Shown here: positions 62,433 through 64,000 of the stretch, piece by piece
Position numbering within the stretch: the first letter of the stretch is position 1
Layout of the letters: each line of letters begins with the position of its first letter
Assembly: GCF_000347035.1 (NCBI RefSeq)
Contig: NZ_ANIJ01000047.1
Span: 67,501 to 131,500 of the forward strand
Direction of reading: 5' to 3'
DNA length: 64,000 bases
Source of the DNA: Leptospira sp. B5-022
GTDB taxonomy: Bacteria > Spirochaetota > Leptospiria > Leptospirales > Leptospiraceae
The notes under the pieces: model-generated
Seen by the model: the letters and a program-made list of their open reading frames with translations, nothing else
The model's database searches: none
What the model was told of the DNA's origin: nothing
Made by a program: the position numbers and the translations under genes

Positions 62433-62764
62433 TTGTAATCCCCTCTGGTTTGAACTCCGTAAATTTGTAAGCGCTCCTATCCATAATATTCGTTCTTGAG
62501 AACCTGGCAAGACTTTCAGATGGAAAAGAAGGTGGAGAACACGGACTGTTTAAATTGGTTGCTCCCCCTTTTTCATTTTATAACAGTCTGTATTCTCTCT
62601 TTTTTATAAAATACCTATTATTTTATTCTAAATATTTCGCAGATCCTGGCATTCTGACCTTACCTTTCGCCAAACAGCCGATATAATCCAAAGTCATTAT
62701 TAAACGAATTATGAAAATAAAATATAAATTTTCCTTGCAAGAGATCCTTTTTTGGTCTCTTTAA

Positions 62765-63322
62765 ATGACGATGGAAATTTTTGTTTGGAAAGGCGATATT
62801 ACGTCCGTTCAAACGGATGTTGTGGTAAACGCTGCCAATTCTTCCTTATCTGGGGGAGGCGGTGTGGATGGGGCCATTCATAGGGTAGGTGGGCCGAAGA
62901 TTATGGAGGAATGTAGGATATTAAAGATCAAAAAATATCCGAATGGTCTTCCTACCGGTCAATGTATTCTTACTTCCGGAGGGCAACTTCCTGCTAAGTA
63001 TGTGATCCATGCTGTGGGTCCTGTTTGGAAGGGAGGAGATTATCAAGAAGCTTCTCTATTAGAAACCTGTTATAGGAATATTTTGCAGTTATCGTCGGAT
63101 CGTGCGTTCGAATCGATTGCGGTCCCTAGTATTAGCACAGGGATTTATGCTTATCCAAAAGAATTAGCGACTCCAATTGCGATACGGACCATTCTGGAAC
63201 ATAAGGATCAGTTTCCTAGAAAGTTGATATTTGTATGTTTCGATCAGGAAACAAAGGAGATATATGAGGAAATTCTAAACCAGTCCGGAGTCAATTTTAA
63301 GGAAGGAATTTCTTATTTTTAA
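62765..63322 (+). CDS. Macro-domain ADP-ribose hydrolase (YmdB/MacroD-like)
   Basis: This 185-residue macro-domain protein binds ADP-ribose derivatives and, in this class, deacetylates O-acetyl-ADP-ribose or removes mono-ADP-ribose from proteins. Key motifs are GDITSVQTDVVVNAANSSL with the catalytic Asn, SGGGGVDGAIHRVGGP with the Asp of the MacroD loop, AKYVIHAVGPVW and VPSISTGIYAYP, the phosphate-binding loop. The length is typical. The start may be either ATG, two codons apart. It is monocistronic. Confidence 0.95.
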   Translation: MTMEIFVWKGDITSVQTDVVVNAANSSLSGGGGVDGAIHRVGGPKIMEECRILKIKKYPNGLPTGQCILTSGGQLPAKYVIHAVGPVWKGGDYQEASLLETCYRNILQLSSDRAFESIAVPSISTGIYAYPKELATPIAIRTILEHKDQFPRKLIFVCFDQETKEIYEEILNQSGVNFKEGISYF

Positions 63323-63326
63323 TATA

Positions 63327-64000
63327 TTACAAGCCTATGCCTGCCGCTCCTCCGCAGGTAGTATACAAATCTTGTTTCGGATTTAACGTATAAGATTCAT
63401 CGGAAGTCGCCTTTCCTAAATTTCCATTGATCGTGCTATCGAACAGATTCGTATTCACACAAGATCCGGAAGCATCATTACATTGAACATTTGCGGGTGG
63501 ACTTGCTCCATTTGCCAAAGTATTCAACCAAGAGGAGAACTTAATTCCTCCGCTATTTAAAGAATACATATCGTTATACGTGGTGATCGTATGAACGTCA
63601 CCGGGACCTATATAGTATCTGAAATTGGACTGGGAACTAGCGTCCTTCATTTTGGAAACTGCCTGTTTAGACCAATCACAAGTAGTATAATCGTTAGAGC
63701 TGGAAGAATTTCCGTCCGGTACTGAACTTCCGTCGCTGTCCCCGTAGATGACAGAATAAAATTTTCCCGCTTGGTAAGGGTCGGCAGTTGTCGCATTGGA
63801 ATAGGTTAAACTGGTATTATTGATCTTGTTGATCTGGCCCATCACATGATAAAAGAATCTTTGGTTCCCATCGAACAAGGCGGTATATTGTCCGAGTACA
63901 TCTCCCGAATATTCGGTCGCCACCTTTTTGAAAAAGTCATTGATAGAAGGTGAACCTGTAGTGGCGTAATTTGCCCCGATGCCATTCACCCAAATCGGAA
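63327..64000 (-). CDS. Pectin-acetylesterase/Notum-like hydrolase, C-terminal part, cut by window edge
   Basis: At least 224 residues are visible and the frame continues past the right edge, so the N-terminus is missing. The first visible residues, PIWVNGIGANY, and the block NFRYYIGPGDVHTITTYNDM then GGIKFSSWLNTLANGASP fit the pectin acetylesterase / Notum family, in which the His of such a motif is catalytic. The nucleophile Ser region would lie off-window. Ser, Asn and Gly-rich stretches and two Cys near the C-terminus suggest an exported protein. The family call is moderate and specificity unknown. Confidence 0.6.
   Translation of the reverse strand, partial: PIWVNGIGANYATTGSPSINDFFKKVATEYSGDVLGQYTALFDGNQRFFYHVMGQINKINNTSLTYSNATTADPYQAGKFYSVIYGDSDGSSVPDGNSSSSNDYTTCDWSKQAVSKMKDASSQSNFRYYIGPGDVHTITTYNDMYSLNSGGIKFSSWLNTLANGASPPANVQCNDASGSCVNTNLFDSTINGNLGKATSDESYTLNPKQDLYTTCGGAAGIGL

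Overview
The window looks like a chromosomal segment of a Leptospira species, or a close relative in the Leptospirales. Base composition is moderate (around 40% G+C by eye). Many predicted lipoproteins have relaxed spirochaete lipoboxes. The isolated tRNA-Ile/tRNA-Ala pair has no rRNA genes next to it, as expected where rRNA genes are dispersed. Genus assignment is inference from protein style; no 16S gene is present.

Layout. 1-5526 (minus): a type I restriction-modification operon, hsdM - hsdS - a PD-(D/E)XK nuclease-like gene - hsdR, the last running off the left edge. 5788-7132 (plus): a three-gene operon read here as a toxin-antitoxin-chaperone (TAC) system: HigB/RelE-like toxin, XRE-family antitoxin with an aromatic C-terminal tail, and a SecB-like chaperone, all overlapping and preceded by a perfect 16-bp palindrome. 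7133-18450: an accessory-looking stretch with a MATE exporter, a fatty acid hydroxylase, an NmrA/TetR pair, a GFA enzyme, a second TetR, lipoproteins and an ABC-F ATPase. Three copies of a GC-rich dispersed element and one different GC-rich hairpin cluster are interspersed.

18451-32831: DNA alkylation repair (AlkD-like, divergent from an AlkZ-like winged-helix protein), a lipoprotein hydrolase, a split proline catabolism pair (proline dehydrogenase and P5C dehydrogenase, overlapping by 4 bp), a DUF3095 cyclase-like protein, a TolC-RND heavy-metal efflux pair without an adaptor gene, and a TfoX-domain protein with a histone-like basic tail. 32916-42165: an apparently permuted flavoprotein fused to an NapH/CcoG-like membrane iron-sulfur module, a PQQ-type sugar dehydrogenase with a PaiB protein, two tRNAs, and a 7TMR-DISM histidine kinase convergent with a NarL-type regulator.

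42221-64000: a lipoprotein, an acyltransferase, a cyclic-nucleotide-domain regulator, an SMP-30-like protein followed by an acyl-CoA dehydrogenase / APH-kinase / DUF6285 / histidine phosphatase operon, two tandem paralogous histidine kinases with an unusual insertion after the phospho-acceptor His, glutathione- and thioester-related enzymes, a zinc alcohol dehydrogenase, a chemotaxis receptor, an orphan exported protein, a TPMT-like methyltransferase, a macro-domain protein and a partial pectin-acetylesterase-like protein.

The strongest candidate for an interesting system is the HigB-HigA-SecB-like operon beside the restriction operon. A 16-bp core of its presumed operator recurs with one mismatch upstream of the ABC-F gene. 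No IS element, integrase, CRISPR array or rRNA gene was seen.
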